From assembly GCA_905182985.1 (NCBI GenBank), contig CAJJDN010000030.1, positions 144,432-208,431 of the forward strand: a stretch of 64,000 nt of DNA. Reading direction: 5' to 3'. The translations under genes and the position numbers were made by a program. The DNA comes from Paramecium sonneborni. Its lineage: Eukaryota > Ciliophora > Oligohymenophorea > Peniculida > Parameciidae. A model generated the notes under the pieces. The model did no database searches, was not told where the DNA came from, and worked only from the letters and a program-made list of their open reading frames with translations. How positions within the stretch are numbered: the stretch's first letter is position 1; each line of letters opens with the position of its first letter. This document shows, piece after piece, positions 50,456-63,996 of the stretch.

Positions 50456-53400
50456 TCAGATCTAATAAATTATGCTTTTAAGATCCATTCTCAATAAATT
50501 AGTAAATTCACCTTCATTTATAAAATCTTTAATAGAATCAATATCTAATTCTATTTGATCATTCTCATTTACAATAAAGGTACTTATAATCCTATTAAAA
50601 TTTGTTATTAAATTTTTTATTGATTTCTCCTCCAATTTGCCAATCACATAAAATTTCTTCTAACATAATATCCCAAAATATTTTTTTAATTTTCTTTATA
50701 ATTCAATTGTTACTTCCTCTTATATTATTTAACCATTACGTATCTTACTATAATTGATAATCATCTTTCTGATGGTCTAATAATTAAATATTTTATTTTA
50801 AATTATTTTCACTTGCATTTCATCTTTTTCTTCATAATATACAACACAGTTTTCATTATTTGATTAAATCACAAAAGACTAAATTTAATATTTTTTTATT
50901 ACTCTATTCAATAGATTTTAGGTAAATTCAACTAATTATTCCCCTTATATGGATTTCGGAATATCAATTTATGATGGCTGAGTCTTACGATTATCACTTG
51001 CAATTATTATTTTTTTATGAACTGAGTCATATATTCCATTCAACAAACCATATCCTATAAATTCAAATGCATTCTCTGGTTTTAATAACTTGAATATTTT
51101 AGCTTAAAATTATTTTTCTATATTTTTACCTTATAAATTTTATGCCAATATTCTATGTTATGGTTCTTAAAGTAAATATATCCCTTTCTCTTCAGAATAT
51201 TTTAAATTATTAAGAACTCTAAAAGAAATTCTATTTACAAACTAACTATAAATTTCATTTCTAAATGTATATGAATTTCTTTATTATGTACTTTTTGTTT
51301 CTATTGCTAAAAATATAACTTATTTTCTTGACCCTACATATAAACTCCCCTCTATATTTGATTTAGCTAATTTAAAAGTTATATGTCTTCTATAATGATC
51401 AAATTTAAACTTTTTCTGAAGTTTAATTACTGCCTTCTCATGAGCTTTTGTATAAACTTTTAAAACATTTTCTTTTTGCCAATTCACCAAATAACCTTTC
51501 AAATATTTTTAGGGTTTCTTAAGCGTTTTTTAAATGTTTTCAACTTTAAAGTAAATAGATTTTACTTTAAAATCTTCAGCTTTAGCTTAAAATAATTCTT
51601 TGGTTCTATTAATAAATATATTGATCTAAATTAGTGATCCATCATTTTTATTAATTCCAGTAATCGTTCCAACTTTTTCGAATACATAATTTTTTGTTAG
51701 AGACACTAATAAATATTGAAAAATACATAATACTTTCTTCATCCGAAATTTAACTAATATCATCTCTCATTAAATCTGGTAATTGTAGGCTTACTTGTTT
51801 TGCATAAATTTTCTTTTCATCATTTAGAATCTCTAAAGTTTAAGTTTTATATTTCTATTCTATAGATGTTTAACTATTAATTTATGATTGAGATTATTAA
51901 CTTTATTAATATGATTTCTCACTAACTTTAAGATTATTATAAGAAATTTCATTCTTTGATGTGATATTCTGAGTTCCATTAATAAGTTAATTATTTTTAT
52001 CTTTACTCTATCCAACTTAAATTTCATTATCTTCTAATTCTTTCTTTTCTTCTTCATCCTCTTCAATAATTGTGTTATTGGCTGATACTTTTTCTTTATT
52101 TTAATTTTGGACATAATTTTTTAAAACTGTTTATTATTAATTCTAATTTTCTGATTCAATAATATTTACAGATCCTAATATAGAATTATTAGCACTCATC
52201 TAATTTAATTAAAGAGAAAAATCTAAATTTTAATTTATCTCAGTTTTCTCAGTCTTCTCACTTTCTTAATTATTTTATTGTGATTATCTTTAATTAACTT
52301 ATTCATTTTTATCAAATTCTTATTCTGATAACAACCCTTAAGATGAAAACATGTTATTATTAAATTGTCCAGTTTAATTAATTTTTTCATCATCAGAGTT
52401 TTCCTTCTCTGCAAATCCTTCCTTATTATAATTTTATTCTTCCTCATTTTACTCTTCTTTTATAGATTCAACTTAACTGTTTGAATTTTTTTAAATACAC
52501 TCTTCTTCATCAACCTATTCTTAAACTAATGGAACATCTTAAAAAGGTTCTACTTTAGAAAAAATTTAATCTGGAGTTTTATGAGCTTCTTTCTGAACAA
52601 CAATTGAATCTGAATTAAATTATTATATATCTGCAAGAGTAACGGGAGTATTATAATTTTATTGATTGTCTTCTGATTTAGGGAATATGTATTCAAATTT
52701 TTATTAATTAAAATCAAATCTAATTTGATTCTCACTATTTTTTTGTTTAAATTGAATATAAGGGTCTATTGAGTGTAGAATTAATTGAGAAGAGTTTATA
52801 GTAACATGTGGTAGTAGTTCATCTTCAAATTGAATAATTTATTCCTAGTTCACTTAAAAATTAGAACTTAAACTAAGTATAAAGATATGATCCAATTTTT
52901 CTGATATATCATTACTTTTTCTATTTGATTTCCTTAGAATGTATAGATCGTAGAATATTAAATCAATCTGTGATATTTAATTTGTATTCCATGCTATAAA
53001 AAAATAACCATTATGAATGAAATCATTTTGATCTCTAATTTTTATATAATTATACTAAATTGATTATTAATACTTGGATTTTATTTTTTAAATTCTTGAT
53101 TAAAAGTTTGAATTACTAGATTTCCAAGATTTTTAAATGAAAACGATATGTTAAAGCTGTTAATCTTCATTAAGTTTTTGAGCTTTTTAATTTATGATTT
53201 CTTCAACATTCTTTTCTATGATTTTTTAATTTTACTATTAATTAACTTCATTAATATCTTCAACAATTTCTTCGAGATCATCAATGTGTTTACAAGATAT
53301 ATTTTGTTAACCAAAATTATTTTTACTTGTAGATTCTTAGTCATAATCTAATTTCTTAGTAAAACTTTATAGTGTTTCATCTTAAGTCATAGAGGATCTT

Positions 53401-55097
53401 TTTTTATCATAATCTTAATTAATTTCATTTCTAAGATTTTTATCATTTGATTATACATGAGTCAAATATTATTCCTCTTCTATATCATTTGATTCTTTAT
53501 TATCATTCAGAGTTTAAATAGCAACTAGAGGTTATGGTTCACTATCATCTAATTATTCTTAGATAAAAGGATCAGTATTAAATATTTATTTTTATTATTC
53601 TGAAGATTTCTTGATTTCTCTCGATGTTTATATAGTATTTTTTTATTGTTTATGTTGTTGAATTTATTAATTCATATAGCGAAAAGCTTCTAATTTTTAT
53701 AGTTCTTTTTACTTTTAATCTTAGATAAATTTTAATTCTTCTTATTCCTTTTAAGCTAACTAAATATATGATGATCAAATTTACAGTTCTTAAGTTTTCT
53801 ATATCAGATTGTAAAGCTTTAGCTTTATCAATAATTTCAGTTTCTGTTTTTAAATTATCTTCACTAAGTTAATTTTGAGTTCTATTGGTTGCTGACATTT
53901 ATTTTTTAATAGTAAATGCTTCCTTTTTAGTAATTTCAAAAGCTTTTAATTTTGTTGTTTGATTTTAATTCATAATAGCTGATTATGGTCTTTAAAATTT
54001 TTGAGTTTCTGAATAAAATAACCTATCAGTTACTTTTTTAGTAGTATCTAAGGTTTTGTTTTTTAATACACTTTGTGCATATTGACTTGTAATATTAGCT
54101 CTAATTTAAAATTTATGATTTAATGAAGTAATTGCAATTTTTTATGCTTCAGCTATAGCTAATTATCTAGCAAATTGTTCATATATATTTTTCAATTAAA
54201 TTGTTAGGTAATGATGAATACCAAGATTATCTTCAGCAACTTTAAAAGCTGATGCATATGCTTATAAAGCAAATTAATATTTTTAGAAATGCTATTCTTG
54301 AACTCCTACATTATAAAATGATATAGCCAATGAACTTACGCATCTTTGAAATTTAAAACTCTACATCGATACATGATTCTTAATATAATATTGATACTCT
54401 TTGTGACTTTCGGTAACTGCTTTCTTTGCATTCTCTAAAGCACCTTCATGTCTTTATATTAATATACAATTATATATACTCTTCTACTAAAGATAATACA
54501 ACTGATAAATTTAGATGTGTAACTGCAACTTCTTTTAAGTTATATTTTCTAATAATTGCCAAAGCACATTCTAATTCTTTTAATGCTTTTTCCAATTATC
54601 CAACTCTTCTGTAATAACAACCTAATCCATTAAGAATTTGAACTCTCAAATACCCTTATTATTTAGGTGTTAATCCTTTAAACATTTAATCACATCCCAA
54701 TAATAACAATAAAGCAGATGCAGGATCATTTTCAAGAATAGACATAGCACTAGAACATATTAGTAAAGTCACTTTTGTAATTACTTAAACCTATGATTGC
54801 TAGCCTAGATATTTCTTTCCATCCACTATCACTAGAATGATTTTTGTATTTAAATATACTTTAATTCAAAAGTAGTATTGCTTAATTGACTTATTGATTG
54901 GTAATTAACTCTAATGCTTAATGCAATATTGGATCATCATGACAATCTAATTCCTATCCTATTTGATTGATATCCCAAATAGCATTTATTGTATTATTTT
55001 ATATAGAAGGCATAACATACATTCTTCCATTTGAATGTCCTGATACATTTGATATTGATCTTGTTTATAGTTTTTGTTAAGGCTATTTGATGAACAT
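50456..55097 (-). CDS. Giant TPR / IQ-like protein, novel architecture
   Basis: One continuous frame of 1,514 codons after four introns of 19, 28, 25 and 28 nt. Residues 1-430: TPR-type helix pairs (GYLRVQILNGLGCYYRRVG, QLEKALKELECALAII, VSSLAISFYNVGVQEQHF). Then Q/E coiled coil, an IQ-like site about residue 690 (HIVFIQKSWKSSNSNFQSRI), a long acidic S/E/N-rich region, and a 350-residue C-terminal globular region with blocks KGYLVNWQKENVLKVYTK and FRNEIYSQFVNRISFRVL that I do not recognise. Internal ATGs at 52197-52199 and 53896-53898 tempt splitting it in three, but the frame runs through both without TGA. IQ suggests calmodulin binding; location unknown. Confidence 0.65.
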
Positions 55098-55285
55098 TAA
55101 ATCAAAGTATTAATAATTGAATTGAATTAATTATTTATTAAAATTCCAAAAAATCTATTGACAACCTTAGGGGATTTGACTAATTACGATAGAATATAAA
55201 TTGAATATAATTAATTATATGTTATTTTGATATTCTAGAAATAAATGTAAGAAATTAAAATTATAAACTAACTTTAAAATTTATT

Positions 55286-56895
55286 TCAAGATAACTAAAG
55301 CATTATCTATAGAAATTCTTCTTAAGTAATTTAACCATCACCATTTTAATCTAATTACTTTTAAAGATTTTCTAATTTTTCTTTAGGTATCTACATATCC
55401 CTTAAAAGTTTCTTAACTTCCTATTTGCTTAGCTATCCACTATGATCTCTATCAATTTGTTAAAAGAGCATCAATAACTTTTCTCTATTAAAATATTTCT
55501 TTTAATCTATAGTCGCAATAATAAATTCTATTATTATAAATTAAAACTTCTACCTTAATAATCAATTCTACCACTACAATTTTAATCTATTTTTTTAAAG
55601 ATAGTTTCAACTTCTTAAGCTGCTTATTCAGTAGTAAACATTGTACTGTATACCTTTAACAATTCTTCTTTAGTTAACTATCCATCTTTATTTAAGTCAA
55701 ACTTTTAGAATTCATCCATTAACTTTTTCTTATCTTATTCAGACATCATATTTTCTGCAATATAATTTAACATAGCTATTTGCATTTGAGATTATTACTA
55801 ATTTATTAGAATTTTCATACTTTAAAATCTTTCATATGTTTTGATAATTATTTATTAGGTTTAGTCATAATTCGAGTTCTATTTAAAAATATTGGATGAT
55901 TGATGACTTCTGTAGCTGTAGGTCTTTATTGAGGGTTAGAACTAAGCATTTTAGATACTAATTGCTTCATATCTGGATTAATATTAGCCCATTCTGAACC
56001 ATCAAAATTAACTACACCTCTTTATATAGCTGTTTTGATAGCCTAGACATCACGACCTTAGAATGGCATATGAGATGTTAAGAAGAAATACAGCAAACAT
56101 CCACTTGACCATATATCTGCCTTCTAAGTTAAAGGTGCATTAATTGTTGTTAATTTAACAGATTCAGGCGGTTTAAAAGATATTTCCTAAATACTATTAC
56201 TGGGTTTCCATGACATACATGTAATTTTCATAGAATTTGGAATACCAAAATCTATAAGCTTTACATTCTCCATCAATTTATTAGTAAAAACTATACTATC
56301 CAATTAGATATTCCTAATTTATAAAATTCAAATAATACCCATGGACTATGCCTTAATTGTGTAAATATTGTAATCCTGCCATAATTTGACAAAACACATC
56401 TATCATTGTGTATTGTTACAATTAACTAAATTTATCTAACAAAGCGAGCAGATTTCCACCATCACAAAATTCCTAAATTAAATACAAACGATTATCATTA
56501 TAATAATAAGATTAAGTGCCAATCAAATTTAAATGTTTCTTTTATATGAAAATAAGTATTACAATTTGCATCAATTGATTTATAATTCTCTCTAGTTCTT
56601 GCTTCTCAGAAATAGTAAGAGTTTAACAATTAAAAACTTTTGCTATTCTAGAAGCATTGTTACTCTTAGACACTATTTTTTTTATATAATTTCTTTAAGC
56701 TAATAATGTTACTCAAACTAGATTACTAACTAAAGGATCTAGAACATGAAAAATATAATCTGATTCTATTTTCTCAGTCTCTTATATTATTGGAGCTGGA
56801 GCTAAATTTAATGTCTAACTTGGTTGATTTGCCCTGATTTAAGGAGAGTTTAATTTGCTATCAGGTTTTGCTGATTTAGTGCCTCCACAACCCAT
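55286..56895 (-). CDS. CDPK-like protein with degenerate catalytic loop
   Basis: 495 residues after five introns (27, 24, 25, 26 and 23 nt). N-terminus MGCGGTKSAKP is an acylation signal as in the CDPK at 8352. Kinase-like region: RIAKVF (ATP lysine kept), FCDGGNLLALLDKF, then IVHGNIQLDSIVF in place of HRDLKPENIL, so the catalytic Asp and the metal-binding Asn are changed, while VKLIDFGIP keeps DFG. PPESVK replaces APE, and KADIWSSGCLLYFFL follows. Four EF hands: DLNKDGQLTKEE, DQNCSGRIDYQE, DRDHSGQLSKQE and DQNGDGQITQEE, apparently Ca2+-competent. Likely a Ca2+-responsive pseudokinase or very weak kinase on a membrane. Confidence 0.8.
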
Positions 56896-58627
56896 TAGTG
56901 ATGAAAAATTATAATATTAATTGAACAAAAAATCTTAAAGAAAAGGCAACTTGCACCCAAAAAATCTTTTAAATTGAACCAAACAAGATTTAAAATCTAT
57001 TATATATCATTTAAATAATTAACATCTTCATGGCTTATAGGAATCATTATTTAAAGTATAAAATTCATTTGATTATTTTTAAGTGATTCTAAAGCCAATA
57101 AACGCATAAATATTAGAAATACCATACTTAATTAATTAATCATCAAATACAATTAATCTAATTCCCAAAGTATTAATTACTTACAGAATTCAGTAGACAA
57201 GCCAAAGTTATTACACTCAAATAAAACCAATTTATTTTTACTCTCTTCTTTTAGAATTACTGATGAATATGAATTTTAGTAAACATAAAGTTTCAGAATG
57301 AAACGCTGATAATCCAAGATAAATTAAATTAAGATTAAATCCCAAGTAATATACAAAATATAAAGAATAATATACATAACTTTTAAACTACAACAAAAAT
57401 TCAATGATTATTGACAAACTAATGGTAAGCTTTTTCCAAACATAACATTCAGAAAAGTCGGAAAATTTTATGTATTTATGAATTAATTTATAATAAAATT
57501 AATGGATAAGTGGAATTTTTAGCAATTTTTCAATTCATCAAATTTTAATGCTAAACTGCAAATACTAAATCTTTAAAAAAAATATAGTTTAAGTTAACAA
57601 GAATTTAAATACTTAAATATGAAAAGAGGTTTATAATAAATGATCGAGCATTAAAAATCTAGAGATCATTCAAATTATGCAGAACATAACAACTTTTCTT
57701 CCTTTGATGATATTTGAAATTCTTTAATTAACAGCTATAATATAGATATATATTTGCTGTTGCAGATTATAATTTTATGATGATTTTATGATTGTGCTTA
57801 AAATTATTAAAATGAACAATAGGAAAGGAGTAATGTTTCATAGTTTCTAAATTATTTTTATTTATCTAAGAAGAGTAAAAATAAAATGATAGTAATTTAC
57901 ATAAAATATCAATGTTCAACTGTTTACATTATAAAAAGTATTACAAAATATTTTAATCGCATTATCTATTGGCTGTGTATTAGGATTCACCTAGATTTTT
58001 AAGTAAAAATTAAAAAGATATTAAAAATAATTGAAAAAATGAAGAATGAAGGTAATAAGAATTGTTAGTTTAAGAGGAAGAAAAATTAGATTTAAATAAA
58101 AGTTTGCTTCCCACTTAGAGACTAATGTATTTTTTAAAGAATTGATTTTCAAATAAGAAAAATTTATCTTAATAAACATATATAATAGGATATTTAAATA
58201 AGGCACTTATTTAATTTAAAAATTATCGATAATCTGATTAATTTATTTCTTGTTCAATAAAATATAAATTGAAAGGAAGTTGCCAAAGAAAATTATGAAC
58301 TTGTTTTAGAAAATTAATCTAACTTACTAAATAAATATAATTAGAATTGTCAGTAAGGTACATACTTTTTTCAAATTTATTTCTTTTAGAAAAGGGAAGA
58401 TTCTAGTCTCCTTTTAAGTTTAGGATAAATTAAATATGTTTTAATATTAAAGTTAACAAAAAATAAGGGAAAATGGATAAAATCAACTACCAAATTATTT
58501 GGCTAATAATTGGCTATAGAGAAGGAGAAGAAAAAATTTTTAAAGAATAAAGCTAATTATCTTTTGCTAAATAATTATTTCTATAAAGATTTGAATACTA
58601 TTTTATATTTTTAGATTATTATAGAAT
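56896..58627. other. 1.7 kb stretch with only weak coding signals
   Basis: No supported gene. Two open frames deserve note. Minus from an ATG at 57441-57443 (MFGKSLPLVCQQSLNFCC..), open past 56895 into the CDPK start; it contains the protein-like piece NSYSSVILKEESKNKLVLF. Plus from about 57885 (roughly 128 codons), overlapped by another frame with ILIALSIGCVLGFTQIF. With TGA as the only stop such frames are common by chance, so neither is called. Confidence 0.4.
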
Positions 58628-59152
58628 TCAACCAACAAAATTAATTTGATTTTTTGGAAAGGGAGTTTTTGTGCTTCTATTATATTCACTCTTCGGATCT
58701 CCATTAGTAATTGGATTACGATACAAATTTTCTCTGCTTGGGAGATTGGAAGTTTTTAATTATTACTTATAAACTAAATCTGAATTGTTTCCAGGCTCAT
58801 TAACTTTTATACAATGTGGTTTAAATGACTATTCTTTACGATTCTCAGTAAACTAAAAGATATAAAATTTAAATACATCAAATACGCTAGTTGGTTAATT
58901 GCTAAATTGAGTAGTCTTTACAGTAGGTTTGTGTAGAGGTGCAGCATTTGTAATTAAAGAAGTTACTTAATATAGAGGAGTTGATAATTTTTCAGTTTAT
59001 TTATTAGCACATTTCTCTCTGGCAGCTTAATACAAAGCAAGATCAGATTCTTTTAAAGGCCTATCATTAGATTTGATTGGCTTGCTAAGTTGGTATTCAG
59101 AACGATTAGAATTAATAGACGTGACAGTCTTAAAGTAGCTTTCGTTTTCCAT
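58628..59152 (-). CDS. Small unidentified protein
   Basis: 164 residues with a 33-nt intron (GTATTTGATG..CTTTTAG on the coding strand). MENESYFKTVTSINSNRSEY to KTPFPKNQINFVG. Basic, T/S/P-rich, no membrane segment or known domain; short repeated LY/SNxP patches recall microtubule-associated proteins of cilia, but this is only a resemblance. Confidence 0.55.
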
Positions 59153-59360
59153 AGATTTGATCGTTAATAATTAATAATTTAATTAATTGAACAATAGTAA
59201 ATAATAATAATAGTTCTCTAAGATAAAATAAATTTATTAGTTAAAGGAGTTAACAATCCTTGAAGTTTAAAAGATGACATACAATGACTTAATATATTAA
59301 AGAAACAGTAAAAAATTTTAGAATAAAATTGAACAATGTAATTTTGTTTAATATTATCTA

Positions 59361-61186
59361 TCATAAAGGTTCTGTCATTTTTATTAACCAATCTTTTGCT
59401 GTTTATTCTTACATTAAAGGTAATAGGGTGTCTCTAACCAAAGTATGATATTAATCAACATAATTTTTATCCCTAGGACTCATTAAATCTAGATTGATTA
59501 GGTTTCTATCATAAGGACAATAAGTCAGATTTTGGAATCCATAAAATTGAGCATTAAGTTGAACACAGAGGATAAGATTTTCAATTCTAATACCAAATTT
59601 ACCTTCTTCATAATAGCCAGGTTCTAAAAAATATAAAAGGAAATAAATTACCATTAGATACAATCATACCAGGTTTAAATACTTCAGTTGTATATTTATT
59701 GATTGCATGGGGTCCTTCATGAACATTTAAAAAATAGCCAACACCATGTCCAGTTCCATGTCCATAATCTAAATTAGCTTCCCATAACCATCTTCTTGCT
59801 AATACATCAATATCTCCTCCATGAATTTTACTTTTTTTTGGCCATTTCAATCTTTCTATATCTAAATTACCTAATAATACTCTTGTATAAGCATTCTTTT
59901 CTTCTATAGTTGGTTTTGTAAAATGATAAGTTCGTGTTACATCAGTTGTTCCATCTAAATATTAACCACCTGAATCAATCAAATAAATATGATTTGGATT
60001 TATTTAAGATTTATTATTCTCTGTTGGATGATAATGTACTATTGCAGCATTGGCTCCACTACTAGAAATTGAATCAAATGATAATCCCATATTTCGATTT
60101 TATTTATATCTATATTTAGCCAATACTTCTGCTGCTTAAAATTCATCTAATTCTACTCCATCTAATAATTATTTCTCTAACCATCCTAAATAATGCACTA
60201 ATGCTGCTCCATCTCTTATATGTGATTCCTTAAATCCTTAAATTTCTCTTTCATTTTTTATTGCTTTTAATAATTCTATTGGACAAGCATTTAAATTAAT
60301 TGGATCTTCTACTTATTCTATTAATCTATCATTTATTTCACTAGGTGTCACTGCTGTTTAAATAAACTTCTCATTAAATACATCTAAGATTGGTTTTATT
60401 TCTATTTTATTTTCAGTCAAATATTATCTCACTTATTCATTCACTTTTGCTGGATTGATATATAAAGTTCCTGTATTATCATCCCTCAGATATAAATAGC
60501 TCTTAAAAAGAGGATTAAATTTAATATCTGTTCCTCTTAAATTTAATACCCATGCTATTTAATCTAATTTAGAAATTAAAATAGAATTTGCTTCGTTCTA
60601 TTTCAAACTTTCAAAGATTTATGAAATCTTTTGACTTGTGGGATATTAGTGATACTCTAAATCATGAATCATTACTTCAGCTATTGAATCTTATGGCTTA
60701 TTTGTCCAAATCAAATCTATCAAATTTTCATTTATAGCTCTAAATTCTGTTACTTACAAAGAATTTCTCCTTGATATTTTGAGCTCTTGATATCATTAAA
60801 TAATAATACTATGTGAAATCAACAAAGGATCATAACCTATCACTTGTCCTTGCAAATTAGCTTTTGCATATTGCACCCATGTAGGTACCCCAGGTTCCTA
60901 TTTCTATAATTCCCAACCTGTTTCCAATTATTTAGCTGCTTACAAATAGTATCTTGAATCTGTCCATAAATATGCAATTGTATTTGTAATCAGACCTATT
61001 CCTGCTGATCCATCAAAACCTGATATAAAAGCTAATCGCTCATCTGAATCTGATGTGTACTCCGACTATCATAATAGTTCATATTATTACATCATGAGCA
61101 TCGTTATGAGGCACCAAGTATGCTTGGATTTACCTTTAAGCCATCAACTCTCTTAAAAGATCGAGCTTATTATTTATCTTTTACAT
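59361..61186 (-). CDS. Xaa-Pro aminopeptidase (aminopeptidase P)
   Basis: Manganese metallopeptidase of the M24B (XPNPEP1-like) family that removes the N-terminal residue before proline. 583 residues with introns of 25, 24 and 28 nt. N-terminal creatinase-like domains: LDLLRELMAQRQIQAYLVPH, SDSDERLAFISGFDGSAG, AYLWTDSRYYLQAAKQL. Catalytic pita-bread domain with metal ligands: first Asp pair in DSGGQYLDGTTDVTRT, His in GHGTGHGVGYFLNVHEGPH, Glu in SNEPGYYEEGKFGIRIEN and the second Glu in RIENL. C-terminal LVRDTLLPLMQEQTAKDWL is the family tail. No signal peptide: cytosolic form. Confidence 0.95.
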
Positions 61187-61269
61187 TAAAAATGTAATAA
61201 AATAAGTTATTGCAGACCATTTAACATATTTATAATTTGAAGAATCCCCTCTTTAAAGAAAAAATAATC

Positions 61270-61905
61270 ATGCTTTGTTTAGTCTTTGTTTAAGAAAACA
61301 AATCAGAATTTCCAATAAAAACTCTTCTGGAATAATTACCATTTTAATTTGAAGAATTACTTTATGATTACATCAAAAATTTGAATTCTGAAGATCCTTT
61401 CATTTTATCTAAGGCTTTTGATTTATTAACTCATAAAAACATGTAAAAGATTTTAGATATAAATACATATCTGAAATATGAAATATTGTTGCTCAAATAT
61501 ATTGCCTAATAATATAAGATCTAATAAAATTATCATGTGGCTGTTAAGACTATTAAATATGTTTTAGAATTAGAATAAAAAATAGAACCCAGAGATTCAG
61601 TTAGTATTATATCGAGTCGTATGAGTTTGGTAACTATCTTATCTACTGCTGGATAACATACATAAGCTTTAAATGAATTGAATGCCATATAACATTTCAT
61701 CAATTAAATTTAAGATTAAAAACCATACCTGAAACTGATTTGCATTATGTATTATAATTATGGAGTAGAGTGGGAACATTTAGGTTAATTGTTTTAATCT
61801 TAAATTAATCTCTCTTAAGCATTGGAAATTGCTAAAACCAATAAATTTGAAGAGCTCATACAAATCGTTGAATAAGCTATTGCAAATATTAAAAAATCTA
61901 AATGA
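61270..61905 (+). CDS. Unidentified helical (TPR-like) protein
   Basis: Intronless 212-codon frame: MLCLVFVQENKSEF to EQAIANIKKSK. Helix-turn-helix patterning with alanine/tyrosine positions (MYYNYGVEWEHLGQLFQSQ, LSQALEIAKTNKFEELIQI) looks like two or three TPRs at the C-terminus. No other domain. Only 83 bases from the divergent aminopeptidase start, so they share a promoter region. Confidence 0.6.
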
Positions 61906-61981
61906 TCTAACTTTATTTAAATTATAAACACCAATTATATTTATATTATATACAACATATTTTAATATTATTTTTTATTAA

Positions 61982-63301
61982 TCATTCTACTTTTATATGA
62001 ATATCTTCCTTAGCTAAACTTTTCTTTTTTTGATCTACTTCTTATTCATTAACAGCCCCAATAAATGGCATTGGTAATAAAGATCCCACTGTACAAATCA
62101 AAATCAAAAGCCATAGATGTGTAAAATTCTAATTTGTTATTCCCAAATAGAAAGTCAAAACTATTCCTATTTATTTCGATATTGTATTTCCCAAATTCAT
62201 TGTTCCTGTTAATAAACTGTATACAGTCCCTAATATTTCAATAATTTAATCTACCTTCTAAATTTTATGGACACATCTTTGCTCCCAAAACAAGAACTGG
62301 AAGTGTATTGATTTCTTATAGGGTTTGCATTAAAATATTATCCCACATACAAAATTAATAGTCTGGAATATTATATTAAATATTTATTCTTGTAACTAAT
62401 AGTAATGATAAGAAAGAAGCAAAGAAATATAACATATTCGATACTGATAAAAATTGTCCAAAAGGATACTTTCTAAACAGATAATATACTGTAACTGCCA
62501 TAATTGTACAAAAACTATAAGTGTACCTGAGAGTTATAAAAAATTCATCATTTAACTTTAGTTGATTTATGTAAAAATAAAACATTGAAGTTGCTGGAGA
62601 AGGTGTGGCCATAAAAAAAAATATAAAGAGCAATGGCCTATATATAACTGGATCCAAAATGAACTTTTTTAAATTTACCCTTAATTGCTTAATTTTTATC
62701 TTATCTACCATTTGTTATTCAGGAATGAAGAGTGATAAAATTGCAATGAATAATGGAAATAAAGATAACACCTAAAAATCTTATAAATCTAGATATTATA
62801 CTATTTCTATGAATTGGAAAATTGAATGCTATGTATGTATAGAGATATCCTCCAACTGCTCTCATTCCAAAAAATAATGCTACATTCCTACTTGTATTAA
62901 TTTCATGACTTTATTCAACAAGCATAGCTTCAGCAATCACATTGCAAAATACTATGCACAACTGAATTAGAAATATAATAACGAATGCCGTTTTACGATC
63001 TACATCGCATATTGCCATTATTGTTTCTAATAAAAAACAAGTTATCGCAAAAATAAACAAATAAGGTTTTCTTTTATATTTTGCGATGGGAAAAATATCA
63101 GAGCAAAATCCCCAAATAGGTTTGATAATCCTTTAAAATAATATGGTTTCTTTACCATGGAAATGATAAGATGAGTTTGAGGGTTTCAAAATCATGTAAA
63201 GTTAGCTGTATCTTATTGGATTGGTAGAAAATATAAGATAAATCACTAATTTGTATAGCTCCTTAAAGTATTGCTATGAATGATAATATATTAAAAATCA
63301 T
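61982..63301 (-). CDS. BT1 / folate-biopterin transporter family (MFS) protein
   Basis: 416 residues, introns of 25, 22 and 25 nt, about 11-12 membrane segments. Family landmarks: LSFPWIIKPIWGFCSDIFPI (the SLPW-KP-YG-LSD block at TM2), YKRKPYLFIF, EAMLVEQS (E-x-x-V-E-x-S between TM4 and 5), and LGAKMCPQNLEGTVYSLLTG with N-x-G, the BT1 C-half signature. In kinetoplastids, apicomplexans and plants this family imports folates, biopterin or related compounds. Substrate here unknown. No N-terminal targeting peptide. C-terminus is charged (EVDQKKKSLAKEDIHIKVE). Confidence 0.82.
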
Positions 63302-63582
63302 TATATTTAGTTAAAAAGAAAATATTAAATTTCAAAAAACTATAATAAATGACTATCTTTATTCTAAAAAAAAGTATTAGAGATTTTAGAATCATTTACA
63401 TTTTTATACAATTTATGTTTATCTACCCCCCCTACTTATAGATTTTATATTCATAAGAATAAATCCAATTTTATTTAAGTTTCTTTGGATTTAGTATAAA
63501 TTTAGATTGATAGAAGCAATATATTATAATCATTCATCTCAATTAGAATTTAAAAGTCTTTATTTTTAAAAAATATATTAAT
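63302..63582. other. AT-rich spacer
   Basis: Upstream region of the BT1 gene and 3' flank of the next. Contains a C7 run at about 63426-63432, in unusual contrast to the AT context; not a telomeric repeat array. Confidence 0.5.
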
Positions 63583-63996
63583 TCATCTTTTCATCAAGAC
63601 TATATTACATATTGATAATTTCATTACAGTTATGGTAGATTTCTATTTATATAAACAATATTTACTTAAATATCTTTAGAAATCTTCATCTTCTACTTTT
63701 TTATAATAAAATATATAATCTTCCAAATAATATTATAGGATTGAATTTAAATATAGTGATTCTGACTAATTATTAAATTAAGAAAACACTTTGTTAAGGA
63801 TTTCATTAGGGTTAGTCATTAAATTAATAAGAATTTAATAGATTTCTAAAACTTAATATTGTAATAACACTTAATTATTTTGTAATGAAAATTTTAGTTA
63901 TTAAAGAGCAAACCTTTAATGACTTAAAATTTCATTTGAAGCTAATGGATCTAATAAATATTTATTAAATGATTTGATAAAATGTTTATAATCCAT
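63583..63996 (-). CDS. Unidentified small protein at window edge
   Basis: 138 codons as one exon, MDYKHFIKSFNKYLLDPLAS onward, rich in Q/L/Y with helical pattern (FALQQLKFSLQNNQVLLQY). A 28-nt GTAATG..ATATAG stretch near the end could instead be an intron, giving a 125-codon product stopping at 63594. No domain recognised. Confidence 0.5.

Noticed and set aside
58021..58206. 61-codon hydrophobic minus ORF
   Set aside because: Random-looking L/I/F/N composition in AT-rich sequence, no homology recognised.
63420..63435. C7 run as a telomere or chromosome-fragmentation signal
   Set aside because: Paramecium telomeres are arrays of C4A2/C3A3; here there is a single run with no repetition.
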